NCBI GenBank assembly: GCA_002431865.1
Contig: DJEI01000093.1
Span: 1 to 7,043, forward strand
Source of the DNA: Lachnospiraceae bacterium UBA5902
GTDB taxonomy: Bacteria; Bacillota; Clostridia; Lachnospirales; Lachnospiraceae
Length of the DNA stretch: 7,043 bases
Direction: 5' to 3'
The notes beneath the pieces were generated by a model. That model saw only the letters and a program-made list of their open reading frames with translations. It did no database searches and was not told the origin of the DNA. Position numbers and translations under genes: made by a program. Below, one piece after another: positions 1-5,923 of this stretch (positions are counted from its first letter, which is position 1; every line of letters begins with the position of its first letter).

Positions 1-840
1 TTCTGAGAACATTCCGATCACCTCCTCAGGGTTGTGGACATACTCTGAGATTTCTTCAAAGATCTCTTCCATCCACGGATATTTCAGGCATAAAGCTTCT
101 GCTTCTTCGTAGGTTGACACGCAGAGCAAAGACAGCCATGCTGTGAGTTCCTGTTCATCTTTAGCATACCCAACATTGCGAAATACGTCAAGTGAAATTA
201 AGTAAAACTCTTGCAGCAGATCAATTTGCAAACCAGTGTCAAATACGGTTTTTCCGTGATGCAGATATAGCTGATTGGTTTCCGAGGTGTGAAAGGCGCG
301 GTACACAGGGGCGTTAGAGCTTTCTGCATCTGTATTTTCAAATATTACAATCGTGTATACTTTGTTTAAAGCATCATAATTAAAACGCTCAAGAAGCTCA
401 TTTTTTACCTGCTCATATTGCCGAAGAAGTAGATCAGCAGAGTAACAGGACATTCTTTCAGCGGGAAATGCGGTAGCGAGCTTCTGAATTTCGACCGTGG
501 TGATAGAACCATCTGCCAGACGGACGACGATGTCCATTATAAGCAGGGCATTTCCTTTGATGAGAACATCTTTGTTAGAAAGTGTAGCGGTTACTGTCAC
601 AGGCTGTCCCATGATGGCAGAAATCAGTCTGGATAATCGTTCTGGGTGAATGTCTGTATTGAAAATGCGCTTGAAAAATGGATCGTAGGTAAGCGGAAGC
701 GTTCGCTTGCTTAGAAAATAATCCTGAACCAGCATTTTCCAATCCGGCTTAAATGTACTATATAAAGCATTTGCGGTCGGATAAGATTGGATGTATTGTT
801 CAAATTCTGTTACAGAGTGAAATAAATCGTTATGAAGCAT
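1..840 (-). CDS. Rpn/PDDEXK_2 family nuclease (putative transposase), 3' end cut by window
   Basis: Reading the minus strand from ATG at 840-838 gives 280 sense codons with no stop up to position 1, so the C-terminus lies outside the window. Directly upstream on the minus strand is AAAGGAGGA about 5 nt before the ATG, an excellent ribosome binding site that fixes the start. The N-terminal part contains LTYDPFFKRIF (residues 50-60), the entry motif typical of this family. The PD-(D/E)XK core follows: Asp103 in LLIMDIVVRL, then Glu117-Ile-Gln119-Lys120 in TTVEIQK, then an Arg/Tyr helix (ERMSCYSADLLLRQY, 128-142). The E-x-Q form in place of E-x-K is usual for Rpn-like proteins. Members are DNA endonucleases linked to recombination (E. 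coli RpnA) and are often annotated as transposases, although no transposition is implied. A helical region (residues 200-280) contains DVFRNVGYAKDEQELTAWL. No terminal inverted repeats or partner transposase are visible. The family call is confident; the biological role is not. Confidence 0.88.
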   Translation of the reverse strand, partial: MLHNDLFHSVTEFEQYIQSYPTANALYSTFKPDWKMLVQDYFLSKRTLPLTYDPFFKRIFNTDIHPERLSRLISAIMGQPVTVTATLSNKDVLIKGNALLIMDIVVRLADGSITTVEIQKLATAFPAERMSCYSADLLLRQYEQVKNELLERFNYDALNKVYTIVIFENTDAESSNAPVYRAFHTSETNQLYLHHGKTVFDTGLQIDLLQEFYLISLDVFRNVGYAKDEQELTAWLSLLCVSTYEEAEALCLKYPWMEEIFEEISEYVHNPEEVIGMFSE

Positions 841-1005
841 AAAGTTCCTCCTTTGAAATAAAATGAATGCACAAAAAGTAAAATAAAATGGAATATCAAT
901 GAAATTGATAAAGATAAAATTATAAAAGACTGTTACCGAACTACGCCAGAACAACGATTTTCGACAACAAAGAAAGCGTAGCATAGAAAATGAAGAAAGT
1001 AAAGC

Positions 1006-1042
1006 AATTATTTGTTGCGCAAAACACAAACAATTCACAAAC
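1006..1042. repeat. Operator-like inverted and direct repeats upstream of the alcohol dehydrogenase promoter
   Basis: An imperfect inverted repeat has arms AATTATTTGT (1006-1015) and ACAAACAATT (1026-1035), with one mismatched pair and a 10-nt centre. An 8-bp palindrome TTGCGCAA lies at 1015-1022. Overlapping these, CACAAAC occurs twice, at 1025-1031 and 1036-1042, exactly 11 bp apart (about one helical turn). The second copy ends 6 bp before the candidate -35 box. The position fits a regulator binding site. The repeats are seen directly; regulator identity is unknown and function is inferred. Confidence 0.4.
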
Positions 1043-1048
1043 CCAAGC

Positions 1049-1077
1049 TTGAAAAATATGGGTATCCATTATAACAT
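1049..1077 (+). promoter_or_regulatory. Candidate promoter of the alcohol dehydrogenase gene
   Basis: TTGAAA at 1049-1054 matches a -35 box. The -10 is either TATAAC at 1070-1075 (15-bp spacer, 5 of 6 matches) or TAACAT at 1072-1077 (17-bp spacer, 4 of 6). Neither is ideal, so the exact -10 is uncertain. The spacer contains ATGG-GTAT-CCAT (1058-1069), a small dyad that a regulator might use. The resulting 5' leader would be about 55 nt. Confidence 0.5.
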
Positions 1078-1084
1078 ATTATTA

Positions 1085-1109
1085 GAAGTCTGCGCCGTGA
1101 GGGGACTTC
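1085..1109 (+). other. Leader hairpin before the alcohol dehydrogenase gene
   Basis: GAAGTC (1085-1090) is complementary to GACTTC (1104-1109), leaving a 13-nt loop. The hairpin lies in the predicted 5' untranslated leader, about 18 nt upstream of the GGAGG ribosome binding site (1128-1132). No T-run follows, so it is not a terminator. It matches no riboswitch class that I recognise. Confidence 0.3.
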
Positions 1110-1138
1110 GGAATAAGGCAGATTAATGGAGGCATAAC

Positions 1139-2224
1139 ATGAAATATTACATACCAACAAAAGTATACCAGGAGATAGATGCAGTAAAAGCACATGCGGA
1201 AGAACTGGCGGGTTATGGAAGCTGTGCACTCATTGTGACAGGAAAATATTCCGCACGGGCGAATGGGGCACTGGCAGATGTGGAGGCAGCACTTGATGCA
1301 TACGGAAAGAAGCATGTCCAGTATGATGAGATCGAAGAGAATCCATCTGTGGAAACGGTCATGAAAGCGACCGAGTTTGGAAAAAGAAATGGTGTTGATT
1401 TTGTGATTGCGATTGGCGGTGGTTCGCCGATGGATGCGGCAAAAGCGATTGCAATTATGCTTGCCAACCCAGAGAAGAATGCAGATTATCTGTATGAGAG
1501 TGCTGCATGTACAAAGGCACTTCCGGTGGTGACGATTCCGACGACTTGCGGAACCGGATCGGAGGTGACAGGTGTCGCTGTGCTTACCGTCCATGCGAAG
1601 CGGACAAAGGCATCGCTGCCACACAGGGTATTCCCGGTGCTTGCATTGGCAGATCCGAAATATCTGAAGACTGCATCGAAGAAGGTCATCGGACAGACTG
1701 CGATTGATGCGCTTGGACATATGATTGAGAGTTATCTGAATACGACGGCGACGGATTACAGCCGGATGTTTGTTGATCAAGGACTAAGAGTTTGGGCACG
1801 AAGCAGGGATGCCCTGCTTGGCATGCGTGAGATGACAGATGAGGATTACAGCAATTTTCTGTTGGCATCGACACTTGCAGGTATGGCGATTGCACAGACG
1901 GGAACGACGATTCCGCACAGCTTAAGTTATGCAATTACTTATGAGCTTGGCGTGCCACATGGCATTGCGATCGGATATTTCCTGCCGGGCTATATCCGGG
2001 AGGCAGATGTGGCAGATCAGGAATATCTGTTATCGACAATTGGGTTTGCTTCGGTGGACGAATTCGCAGATTTCTTCCAGGTTGTGAGCGACTGCGGCAT
2101 CCTGCCAGAAGAAAATATCCGTCAGGTTGTCGATATTGTAGCAGAAAATAAAGCGAAGCTTGCACTTTGTCCATATCCACTTGATAAGGAAGTGTTACTT
2201 CGAATCGCAAGCTGGGGAAAGTAA
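1139..2224 (+). CDS. Iron-containing alcohol dehydrogenase (group III ADH)
   Basis: A 361-residue cytoplasmic oxidoreductase that interconverts an alcohol and its aldehyde or ketone using NAD(P)H and a bound divalent metal, normally Fe2+. The start ATG has GGAGG 6 nt upstream. The N-terminal Rossmann-like half carries the dinucleotide-binding GGGSPMDAAK (residues 93-102) and TIPTTCGTGSE (132-142). The C-terminal helical half carries all four metal ligands by family pattern: Asp190 and His194 in DALGH, His260 in IPHSLSY and His274 in VPHGIA. The length is slightly below the common 380 or so, and the frame is intact. Substrate cannot be read from sequence; relatives include butanol dehydrogenase, 1,3-propanediol dehydrogenase and lactaldehyde reductase. 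At the position where NAD-specific FucO has a discriminating Asp (after strand 2, ALIVTD), this protein reads ALIVTGK, with Gly35, which may favour NADPH. The gene appears monocistronic; no clear terminator follows. Confidence 0.93.
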   Translation: MKYYIPTKVYQEIDAVKAHAEELAGYGSCALIVTGKYSARANGALADVEAALDAYGKKHVQYDEIEENPSVETVMKATEFGKRNGVDFVIAIGGGSPMDAAKAIAIMLANPEKNADYLYESAACTKALPVVTIPTTCGTGSEVTGVAVLTVHAKRTKASLPHRVFPVLALADPKYLKTASKKVIGQTAIDALGHMIESYLNTTATDYSRMFVDQGLRVWARSRDALLGMREMTDEDYSNFLLASTLAGMAIAQTGTTIPHSLSYAITYELGVPHGIAIGYFLPGYIREADVADQEYLLSTIGFASVDEFADFFQVVSDCGILPEENIRQVVDIVAENKAKLALCPYPLDKEVLLRIASWGK

Positions 2225-2361
2225 TATTGGTTATAGATAATTGCAAATTATAATTGGATATGACTGAGATATAACATGATTGTTTACCTGCAATATATCA
2301 TTTCATGAAGCATATGATATGTTTGCAACTTAGAAATACTTGATGTTCCATAAATAAAACA

Positions 2362-2394
2362 GCAGTGTTTGAACATGATGTTCGAACAAGCTGC
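2362..2394. other. Strong stem-loop in the intergenic region
   Basis: Bases 2362-2374 (GCAG, T, GTTTGAAC) pair with 2380-2388 and 2391-2394 (GTTCGAAC, A, CTGC). This gives 13 pairs, one of them G-U, with a 2-nt bulge (2389-2390) and the 5-nt loop ATGAT. The inner part is also a perfect 13-bp DNA palindrome, GAACAT-G-ATGTTC (2371-2383), so it could act as an operator rather than as RNA. On the plus strand no T-run follows. On the minus strand the stem is followed by TGTTTTATTTA, but no minus-strand gene exists there to terminate. Confidence 0.5.
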
Positions 2395-2483
2395 CACTGA
2401 GCCAGGGATGGCGAATTGGCAGCGGCTGCGGAAGTATGAGAAATTGTAGATTGGAACATTTAGTATTTCTTGGTTGCAATACA

Positions 2484-2493
2484 TTGTATACAA
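2484..2493. repeat. Palindrome TTGTATACAA upstream of the ABC promoter
   Basis: A perfect 10-bp palindrome lies about 30 bp upstream of the candidate -10 of the ABC operon, with GATATATC (2502-2509), another palindrome, between them. The location is compatible with a transcription factor site, but no regulator gene is adjacent and AT-rich short palindromes arise easily by chance. Confidence 0.3.
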
Positions 2494-2523
2494 ATGAAAT
2501 TGATATATCGCAGGTGAACGGTG

Positions 2524-2532
2524 TGTTATACT
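2524..2532 (+). promoter_or_regulatory. Extended -10 promoter of the ABC operon
   Basis: TGTTATACT is an extended -10 element (TG, one base, then TATACT with 5 of 6 matches). No good -35 lies at 16-18 bp; the nearest hexamer, TTGATA (2500-2505), is 21 bp away, which an extended -10 can tolerate. Transcription would start near 2539, giving a leader of about 50 nt before the ATG at 2589. Confidence 0.5.
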
Positions 2533-2588
2533 CAGGTATATCGAATTATTTTGCAATTATCATAGATAAATTAGAAAGGAACACACAA

Positions 2589-3290
2589 ATGAGTTATGTA
2601 GAGTTTAAGAACGTAAGCAAAACCTATAAAACCGGTGATGTCAGGGTTGAAGCCTTGAAGGATGCTTCCTTTGAAATCGGAAAAGGTGAGATCTGTGTCA
2701 TCGTAGGACAGTCCGGTGCAGGTAAGACAACCTTGCTCAATATCCTTGGTGGTATGGATCGCCTTACCGAGGGCGAGGTGTATCTCGATGGCACAGCGGT
2801 TTCGGATTACAACAAGAAACAGCTTGCAACATACAGACGCAGGGATATCGGATTCGTATTTCAGTTTTATAATCTGATCCCGAACCTGACCGCGCTGGAG
2901 AATGTCGAGATCGCATCGCAGTTATCGAAAGATCCGATGAATCCATTGGAGGTGCTTACGCATGTCGGGTTGGAAGAACGTATGAATAACTTCCCGGCAC
3001 AGTTATCCGGTGGAGAACAGCAGCGTGTGGCAATCGCGCGTGCGCTCGCAAAGAATCCGAAGCTTCTGCTCTGTGATGAGCCGACTGGTGCTCTTGACTA
3101 CGAGACGGGTAAGGCAATCTTGAAATTGCTGCAGGATTGTAGCCGGAAGCGTGGCATGACGGTTGTGATCATCACCCACAATCAGGCACTTACAGCGATG
3201 GCAGACCGGATTATCAAAGTAAAGAGTGGCAGGATTGCTTCGGTGAAGATGAATGAACAGATTGTACCGGTAGAAGAAATTGAATGGTGA
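2589..3290 (+). CDS. ABC transporter ATP-binding protein (LolD/MacB type)
   Basis: A 233-residue cytoplasmic ATPase that powers the permease encoded next. All nucleotide-binding motifs are intact: Walker [10 protein letters not shown] (40-48), Q-loop Gln92 in FQFYNL, signature [15 protein letters not shown] (139-153), Walker B LLLCDEP with Asp163 and Glu164, D-loop ALD (168-170) and switch His197 in [18 protein letters not shown] (94-106) and DEPTGALD are typical of the MacB/LolD/FtsE branch, which partners FtsX-like permeases. I chose ATG 2589 because AGAAAGGA lies 8 nt upstream and the [13 protein letters not shown] start matches family N-termini. An upstream in-frame ATG at 2436 would add 51 unrelated residues across the promoter. 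The permease ATG follows the stop after 6 nt, indicating an operon. The transported substrate is unknown; family precedents include antimicrobial peptides, lipoproteins and macrolides. Confidence 0.95.
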   Translation: MSYVEFKNVSKTYKTGDVRVEALKDASFEIGKGEICVIVGQSGAGKTTLLNILGGMDRLTEGEVYLDGTAVSDYNKKQLATYRRRDIGFVFQFYNLIPNLTALENVEIASQLSKDPMNPLEVLTHVGLEERMNNFPAQLSGGEQQRVAIARALAKNPKLLLCDEPTGALDYETGKAILKLLQDCSRKRGMTVVIITHNQALTAMADRIIKVKSGRIASVKMNEQIVPVEEIEW

Positions 3291-3296
3291 TAGAAG

Positions 3297-5798
3297 ATGC
3301 GGGCATACAGAAAAAATATACGAAGAACAATTGGACAAAGTATGGGGCGGTATCTGGCAATCATGGCAATCATTGCACTGGGCGTTGGATTTTTCTCCGG
3401 ACTGAAGGTGACAAAGCCTGGTATGGTGGAAACCGGAAATAAATATCTGCGAGAATATAACTTCTATGATTTCCGGCTGCTTTCTTCGATTGGATTTGAC
3501 TCAGATGCGGTAGAAGAAATGCGGAAGCAGGAGCATGTGCTGGCGGCAGATGGTTCCTATTATGAGGATATGATCTATGCAGATGCAGACGGGAAAGAGA
3601 AGGTGTTGCGGGCACAGTCGATTACCGAGCATGTGAACACACTGGAGCTGCGGGATGGACGTATGCCAGAAGTGGATGATGAATGTGTGGTGGATGCATA
3701 TCAGTTTAAGGGACAGGATATCATCGGACAGGAAATCGAGATTGCGGACAGCAACACGCAGGAGACAAAGGATGTATTTGCTTATAAGAAATACAAGGTT
3801 GTCGGCACGGTGAATTCACCGATCTACATCAATATTGAACGAGGAACGACAGACCTTGGAAATGGACGGATCAGCGCATTTATCTTTATTCCGGAAGGTG
3901 GATTTTCCTTTGATGCATATAAGGAAATCTATGTGCAAAGTCAGGATTCCTATGATATCTATACAGATGCGTATGATGATTTTATCGACGATGTCACACC
4001 GGATATGGAGACGGCTTTGCAGGAGGTCACGGATAATCAGTATGACCGGCTTGTGACAGAACTGGGCAGTACTCTTGTGGAGAATGCGGTTGAAAAGCAG
4101 TATGTAGAACAGGCGGCGAAGGAAGCATTTGGTGAAGTAAAGACCTATGTGCTGGATCGCTCAACGAATGTCGGGTATATGTGCTATGACAACGACACAA
4201 ATATTGTCGATGGTGTGGCGAAGGTATTCCCAATCTTCTTCTTCCTGATTGCGGCGCTTGTCTGCTCGACGACAATGACACGTATGGTGGATGATGAGCG
4301 TGGACAGATCGGAACATACCGAGCACTTGGTTATACGAACGGAAGCATTATGGCGAAGTATCTGATTTATTCCGGAAGTTCCGCGTTCCTTGGCTGCGTG
4401 ATCGGATTTTTCGGGGGAAGCTATCTGTTCCCATATGTAATATCTGAGGCGTATAAGATGTTGTATGATTTCGGAACGGGTATTGACTTTTATTTCTCAC
4501 CGGGACTTCTGGCGATCTGTCTGATCGTATCACTGCTTTGTTCGATGGGAACAGCATTCCTTGCCTGCATCAATGAGCTTCGGTGTATGCCGGCAGAGCT
4601 GATCCGGCCGAAGGCTCCGGCAGCAGGAAAACGTATCTTACTGGAGCGGATTCCATTTATCTGGAAGCCGATGAAGTTTTTACATAAGGTAACAGCACGA
4701 AATGTATTCCGCTTCAAGAAGCGTATGTTCATGATGCTATTCGGTATCGCGGGCTGTACGGCACTTGTCCTGACCGGACTTGGCGTGCGGGATTCCGTAT
4801 CAAATCTGGCAGAATTCCAATTTGGAGATATCGATACCTACGATATGGAAATAACTCTAAATGGAACATATAACGATGATGTGCAGCAGGAAGTGGAGGA
4901 TGCCATCGGCGATGGTTTTGAAGACTCCACAGCAATCATGAAAAGTGCAGTAGAATATCACACAGATTCTGCAATCAAGACCGTGTATCTGATCGCTGCG
5001 GAACAGGAGGATCTGGACAGTTTCGTGCATTTTGATATGACAACAAAGAATGGATCATATCCCCAAAATGGAGAGGTTATGCTGTCGAAGAAGATCGCGG
5101 AGATTGCAGATGTGTCGGTCGGCGATCCAATCACCCTGCATGATACAGATGCGGGCGATGTGACGCTTACGGTATCGGGAATTTTCGAAAACTATGTATG
5201 GCACTATGCCTATATTACACCAGAATGTTATGAGCAGTATTTTGATAAGTCGTGTGAGCCGAACACGATGTATGTGCATGTCGATAAGGACAGTACCGCT
5301 TATGAGGCAGGTGGGAAATTATCGGCGCTTTCAAGTGTGATGAGTGTCTCAGTAGTCGCGGAGATTAAGGATCGTGTGGAAAATATGATGAAGATGATGA
5401 ATGCGGTCGTCGGGCTTGTCATCGGTAGTGCGGGCGCGCTGGCATTTATCGTGTTATTCAACTTAAGCAATATCAATATCACGGAGCGTGTGCGGGAGAT
5501 TGCAACGATCAAGGTGCTTGGCTTTTATCCGGGCGAGACAGGATCGTATGTATTCCGAGAGAATTTCGTATTGACACTGATGGGAATTGTCGTCGGACTG
5601 CCGCTTGGATATCTGTTACATAGCTTCGTTATGTCGCAGATCCAGGTCGATATGGTTGCATTTGCATCGAAGATCATGAATATCAGTTATCTGTACAGTG
5701 TTCTGATCGTGCTGGCATTCCTGATTATCGTGGATTTGGTTATGAGGAGAAAAATTGATAAAATAGATATGGCGGAATCGTTGAAGTCCATTGAGTAA
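3297..5798 (+). CDS. FtsX-like ABC transporter permease with two FtsX domains
   Basis: An 833-residue membrane protein, partner of the preceding ATPase. Hydrophobic segments near residues 18-37, 309-328, 357-381, 402-426, 477-497, 701-724, 754-776 and 797-818 suggest eight membrane spans. They form two FtsX modules, each one span, an extracellular domain, then three spans. The first extracellular domain is about 270 residues (38-308), the second about 200 (498-700). The coupling regions show the family pattern: RGQIGTYRALGY (335-346) and ERVREIATIKVLGF (730-743). The lysine/arginine-rich N-terminus (MRAYRKNIRR) is expected to be cytoplasmic. MacB/LolCDE-type proteins work as mechanotransmitters that move or extract substrates outside the membrane rather than through a channel, so export or cell-envelope work is likely. 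Translation is probably coupled: the upstream stop is 6 nt before the ATG and only a weak GGTGAT site is present. No regulator or two-component system is adjacent in the window. Confidence 0.92.
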   Translation: MRAYRKNIRRTIGQSMGRYLAIMAIIALGVGFFSGLKVTKPGMVETGNKYLREYNFYDFRLLSSIGFDSDAVEEMRKQEHVLAADGSYYEDMIYADADGKEKVLRAQSITEHVNTLELRDGRMPEVDDECVVDAYQFKGQDIIGQEIEIADSNTQETKDVFAYKKYKVVGTVNSPIYINIERGTTDLGNGRISAFIFIPEGGFSFDAYKEIYVQSQDSYDIYTDAYDDFIDDVTPDMETALQEVTDNQYDRLVTELGSTLVENAVEKQYVEQAAKEAFGEVKTYVLDRSTNVGYMCYDNDTNIVDGVAKVFPIFFFLIAALVCSTTMTRMVDDERGQIGTYRALGYTNGSIMAKYLIYSGSSAFLGCVIGFFGGSYLFPYVISEAYKMLYDFGTGIDFYFSPGLLAICLIVSLLCSMGTAFLACINELRCMPAELIRPKAPAAGKRILLERIPFIWKPMKFLHKVTARNVFRFKKRMFMMLFGIAGCTALVLTGLGVRDSVSNLAEFQFGDIDTYDMEITLNGTYNDDVQQEVEDAIGDGFEDSTAIMKSAVEYHTDSAIKTVYLIAAEQEDLDSFVHFDMTTKNGSYPQNGEVMLSKKIAEIADVSVGDPITLHDTDAGDVTLTVSGIFENYVWHYAYITPECYEQYFDKSCEPNTMYVHVDKDSTAYEAGGKLSALSSVMSVSVVAEIKDRVENMMKMMNAVVGLVIGSAGALAFIVLFNLSNINITERVREIATIKVLGFYPGETGSYVFRENFVLTLMGIVVGLPLGYLLHSFVMSQIQVDMVAFASKIMNISYLYSVLIVLAFLIIVDLVMRRKIDKIDMAESLKSIE

Positions 5799-5810
5799 GT
5801 ATGTTATAAT
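5781..5810 (+). promoter_or_regulatory. Promoter of the DAHP synthase gene, overlapping the permease 3' end
   Basis: TTGAAG (5781-5786) and a consensus TATAAT (5805-5810) are separated by 18 bp. The -10 is extended (TGTTATAAT from 5802). The -35 lies within the last codons of the permease gene and the stop codon TAA (5796-5798) falls in the spacer. Transcription would begin near 5817, leaving a leader of about 107 nt. This is the best promoter in the window and indicates independent expression of the downstream gene. Confidence 0.75.
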
Positions 5811-5816
5811 ATAATT

Positions 5817-5923
5817 TGCGTCAGTGCGTGTATATCATGCGGTGTATTCAGAAAGGGAGATATGCTGATATGCAGTTGCTAATATCGACAAGGACGCATA
5901 AGTAATATTTGGAGGAAATAGAA
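5817..5923 (+). other. Structured leader of the DAHP synthase mRNA
   Basis: The predicted leader can close on itself: TGCGTC (5817-5822) is complementary to GACGCA (5893-5898). Inside, ATATCA-t-GC (5832-5840) can pair with GC-TGATAT (5864-5871), 8 pairs with one bulge. A rival pairing is GATAT (5859-5863) with ATATC (5882-5886). A tandem repeat GATATGCT/GATATGCA spans 5859-5874. AAAGGGAG (5852-5859) precedes two short ORFs, ATG 5862 (MLICSC) and ATG 5870 (MQLLISTRTHK, stop at 5903-5905). Neither contains Phe, Tyr or Trp codons, so classical aromatic attenuation is not shown. The leader is too short for a T-box. Regulatory function is inferred only. Confidence 0.35.

Larger units (their letters stand above)
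841..1138. other. Divergent intergenic region
   Basis: This 298-bp AT-rich region separates two divergent genes and carries no convincing ORF. Toward the minus-strand nuclease gene there is a TATAAT read on the minus strand (plus positions 919-924), but no good -35 hexamer lies 16-18 bp upstream of it (GGCGTA at best), so that promoter is weak or unproven. The part toward the alcohol dehydrogenase gene carries the repeats, promoter and hairpin listed separately. Confidence 0.6.
2225..2588. other. 364-bp non-coding region with stem-loops before the ABC operon
   Basis: No credible gene is present: the open frames here are short and lack ribosome binding sites. The first part (2225-2340) is plain AT-rich sequence with no GC-rich hairpin plus T-run, so no intrinsic terminator for the preceding gene is visible. 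The centre (2341-2430) is GC-richer and rich in self-complementary segments. The last part (2480-2588) holds palindromes and the promoter and leader of the ABC operon. A long in-frame extension of the ATPase frame back to 2436 crosses this promoter and is not considered coding. Confidence 0.6.

Noticed and set aside
1006..1035. Rex redox-repressor site upstream of the alcohol dehydrogenase
   Set aside because: Clostridial Rex sites resemble TTGTTAANNNNTTAACAA; the repeat here shares AT-rich TTGTT/AACAA parts but not the arrangement.
1082..1780. 232-residue open frame on the minus strand opposite the alcohol dehydrogenase
   Set aside because: Its Cys/His/Ile-rich composition is that of a reverse-complement shadow, it shows no recognisable domain, and the plus-strand gene is unambiguous.
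2371..2387. LexA SOS box (GAAC...GTTC)
   Set aside because: The half-sites are separated by 5 bases rather than the 4 of the Gram-positive CGAAC-N4-GTTCG consensus, and the downstream genes are not SOS-like.
2350..2394. Minus-strand intrinsic terminator
   Set aside because: The stem is followed by a T-rich run when read on the minus strand, but no minus-strand gene lies upstream of it in the window.
2436..2588. In-frame N-terminal extension of the ABC ATPase (51 extra residues)
   Set aside because: No ribosome binding site at 2436, the added residues do not resemble the family, the extension spans a promoter, and ATG 2589 has a good ribosome binding site and a family-typical N-terminus.
5909..5923. 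TTG start of DAHP synthase at 5909
   Set aside because: The TTG overlaps the GGAGG that serves ATG 5924, leaving no ribosome binding site of its own.
5817..5923. T-box leader for the aromatic biosynthesis gene
   Set aside because: The leader is only about 107 nt, lacks the conserved T-box sequence and has no terminator/antiterminator pair with a T-run.
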